Assembly: GCF_022662535.1 (NCBI RefSeq)
Contig: NZ_JAKQYM010000001.1
Span: 1 to 64,000, forward strand
Length of the DNA: 64,000 nucleotides
From: Polaribacter marinus
GTDB taxonomy: Bacteria > Bacteroidota > Bacteroidia > Flavobacteriales > Flavobacteriaceae
Reading direction: 5' to 3'
Shown here in pieces: positions 62,442 to 64,000 of the stretch. The notes beneath the pieces were generated by a model, which was not told the origin of the DNA, ran no database searches, and saw only the letters and a program-made list of their open reading frames with translations. Within the stretch, counting starts at the first letter, position 1. Each line of letters opens with the position of its first letter. Made by a program: the position numbers and the translations under genes.

Positions 62442-63377
62442 CTAAATGTTTTTAATTACTAATTCGATGTGATTCATAATTGACAACTTTTTTAAAGTGC
62501 CAAGACCAGGGAAATGACCTCTTTGGTGCAAATCTCGAAAAGTATTTACTGCATTTGTTTGTATGTCTTGTTGGTTGCACCAAGTAACTAACTTATGTAT
62601 GGCTTCAGAAAATTTACCACCAATATCTGATACATCACCATTAGAGTCAGACACAAAATGTTTTACTCTTATTCTATCATTACCATCTATATAAGATAAA
62701 TGTATTGCTACAGCTCTAGGTAAAAATCCTGAATCGGAATAATTATCACCTATAGTAAGAAAATCGCCAAAACCAACAAAACCATCTTCTTGATAATATT
62801 TGTATTCTTCAGAAAAGCTGCTTTCTAAATCAAGATAATCAGCATTTTTAGGCATTTCCTTAAAATAATCATCTAGTGATACTCGCGTGTTTTGAGCAAA
62901 CTCTCTATAATATCTTCTACTTGTTTTAGAGAAGTAAATTAAGTTATAAACGATATTAAGATTTGTAGTAAGTAATTCTATATTATTACCGGAAACTTCA
63001 GAATTGTGAATTAAGGTAACACCATTAAAATTAAAATTCAGAGCACCTATAAAATCAATAAATGTTTGGATATTTCTTTCGGACTTATCATCCAAAATAA
63101 CAGCTAATTGGAAGTTCTCATAGCCTTGTAAACTTTCTGAAACTACATCAATAATTTCTTGATGTTTTCCTTTTAAATCGCCAACTCTAGGGTTTATAAT
63201 AATATTAAAATTAACATTTTTAGAAGCTAATTCTTTTAATGTTGATTTAAAAGTTGATGTACTTTTAACTGGTTCTATTACTGGTGAAGTTTTTAATATA
63301 TCATCTGAAAATATAGAGCATAAATCTCTTAATGCGATTAATTCAAATTGTTTACCTCTAACATATGGGAAATACAT
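62442..63377 (-). CDS. sce7725 family protein
   Basis: A 311-residue protein starting MYFPYVRGKQFELIALRDL. The opening, the alternating strands and helices (FNIIINPRVGDLKGKHQEII, FQLAVILDDK) and the length match the group named sce7725, which resembles the phage T4 beta-protein family and probably has a TIM-barrel-like fold. Its function is not known; it is found next to sce7726 proteins and toxin-like genes. It overlaps the sce7726-like gene by 40 bases, so the two are surely coupled. Confidence 0.8.
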   Translation of the reverse strand: MYFPYVRGKQFELIALRDLCSIFSDDILKTSPVIEPVKSTSTFKSTLKELASKNVNFNIIINPRVGDLKGKHQEIIDVVSESLQGYENFQLAVILDDKSERNIQTFIDFIGALNFNFNGVTLIHNSEVSGNNIELLTTNLNIVYNLIYFSKTSRRYYREFAQNTRVSLDDYFKEMPKNADYLDLESSFSEEYKYYQEDGFVGFGDFLTIGDNYSDSGFLPRAVAIHLSYIDGNDRIRVKHFVSDSNGDVSDIGGKFSEAIHKLVTWCNQQDIQTNAVNTFRDLHQRGHFPGLGTLKKLSIMNHIELVIKNI

Positions 63378-64000
63378 ACTTTGCTTTTTTGGGATAAAAA
63401 ATTATCTAACTGTTGGTATTCATTATCAGAAAAGTTTAAAGAATAACATATATGTTTTAATGATTCTGGAATTTGTCTTTCTTTAAAACTTTCTGGGTTA
63501 GAAATATTTCTAAATTTTAATTTTTGAATTACTAATTTTTGAAATTCTAAAATATCAATATTTTTTGACAACTTAAGACATTCTCTGAATATTTGTGTAT
63601 TAGGCACATTTGGCACAGCATTAAAATATGATTTAATTATACTTAAATATTCGTCTTTTCTTAATGTTTTAAATAATGTTTCGTGGTTAAAAACTGATTG
63701 ATTTACTTTTGCTTCTTTTAAAGTTTTAAGTGCATTTCTATTAGTTAATTCAATAATACCAATATTAGAATTGTAATATTTTGTCAATAAATTAGGAATG
63801 TGTTTAGAGCTTGTTACAATGTAAATTTTATCAGCAAATTTTTCATAATCTGATATTTGTTTATCTAATTTCTCTAAACCATCAAGCTCTGTTTTTATTT
63901 CATAAATACGAGCTTCACCATTTAAAAGCACAAAATCTGCAATAGAATTACCTACTTTAAATTCATTTAAAGCAATGGTATTTTTAAGACTATATTTTTT
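63338..64000 (-). CDS. sce7726 family protein, partial (PD-(D/E)XK nuclease-like)
   Basis: The frame is open to the window edge, so the N-terminus is missing; at least 220 residues are present. Near the start it reads VGNSIADFVLLNGEARIYEI followed by KTELDGLEKL, the Asp and Glu-x-Lys of a PD-(D/E)XK nuclease core, and then IYIVTSSKHIPNLL. This matches sce7726 proteins as I remember them. The GTG at 63931 is not the true start, because the catalytic Asp lies upstream of it. It should cut or nick nucleic acid, but relatives have not been characterised to my knowledge. Confidence 0.78.
   Translation of the reverse strand, partial: KKYSLKNTIALNEFKVGNSIADFVLLNGEARIYEIKTELDGLEKLDKQISDYEKFADKIYIVTSSKHIPNLLTKYYNSNIGIIELTNRNALKTLKEAKVNQSVFNHETLFKTLRKDEYLSIIKSYFNAVPNVPNTQIFRECLKLSKNIDILEFQKLVIQKLKFRNISNPESFKERQIPESLKHICYSLNFSDNEYQQLDNFLSQKSKVCISHMLEVNNLN

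Overview
The window looks like a chromosomal segment of a marine member of the Flavobacteriaceae (Bacteroidota), close to Polaribacter or Tenacibaculum in style. The DNA is AT-rich (about one third GC by eye) and genes lack Shine-Dalgarno sites. Several promoters fit the Bacteroidota pattern TTTG / TAnnTTTG. The gene set is typical: gliding lipoprotein GldJ, type IX secretion proteins PorU and PorV, split methylmalonyl-CoA mutase, and a fused ResB/CcsA cytochrome c assembly protein.

Region 1 (about 0.5-31.4 kb) is a capsule or exopolysaccharide locus. It opens with an HU-like DNA-binding gene (895) and runs almost wholly on the + strand. It carries a 4-epimerase/6-dehydrogenase pair and a WlbA-like oxidoreductase (1806-5559), a small cytidylyltransferase, UDP-glucose dehydrogenase, a Wzx flippase, four GT4-type glycosyltransferases and a Wzy-like polymerase. 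A UDP-L-FucNAc cassette (14007-17738) follows. Then come two different initiating phosphoglycosyl transferases, a formyltransferase, a PIG-L deacetylase and a bacillosamine-type cassette (PglD/PglE/PglF-like). The locus closes with export genes Wza, Wzc (with a 12x Gly-Tyr tail) and, beyond a 1.35-kb tandem repeat array, a CpsB-like phosphatase on the - strand. Together these can make activated sugars, build a lipid-linked repeat unit, flip, polymerise and export it.

Region 2 (31.5-58.0 kb) is ordinary core genome: a BadF-type sugar kinase, murF, gldJ, porU-porV, cdd, a truncated haemoglobin, a KAS III-like enzyme, guaA, a LysM lipoprotein, ccsBA, methylmalonyl-CoA mutase, a DivIC/FtsB-like protein, udk, tRNA-Thr(TGT), photolyase, SRPBCC, TspO, glutathione peroxidase and two tandem paralogous small proteins.

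Region 3 (58.08-64.0 kb) is accessory. It begins at what looks like the 3' end of a tRNA (Pro-type acceptor arm) followed by a terminator, a classic integration scar. Next come a small DNA-binding-like gene and a four-gene cassette: a Bacteroidota family starting MARQTGIIKLKGTIGG, a DUF5675-type protein, and two small membrane proteins that resemble a phage lysis set. Then comes 1.17 kb without any gene, holding many long complementary segments with G-U wobbles favouring RNA from the + strand; two blocks share ordered sequence motifs. It is my main candidate for an undescribed structured RNA. The window ends in a - strand operon of a RES-domain toxin-like protein, an sce7725-like protein and a partial sce7726-like PD-(D/E)XK nuclease, a likely defence or toxin system.

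All functional calls come from reading sequence motifs and remembered family features; no search or folding program was run.
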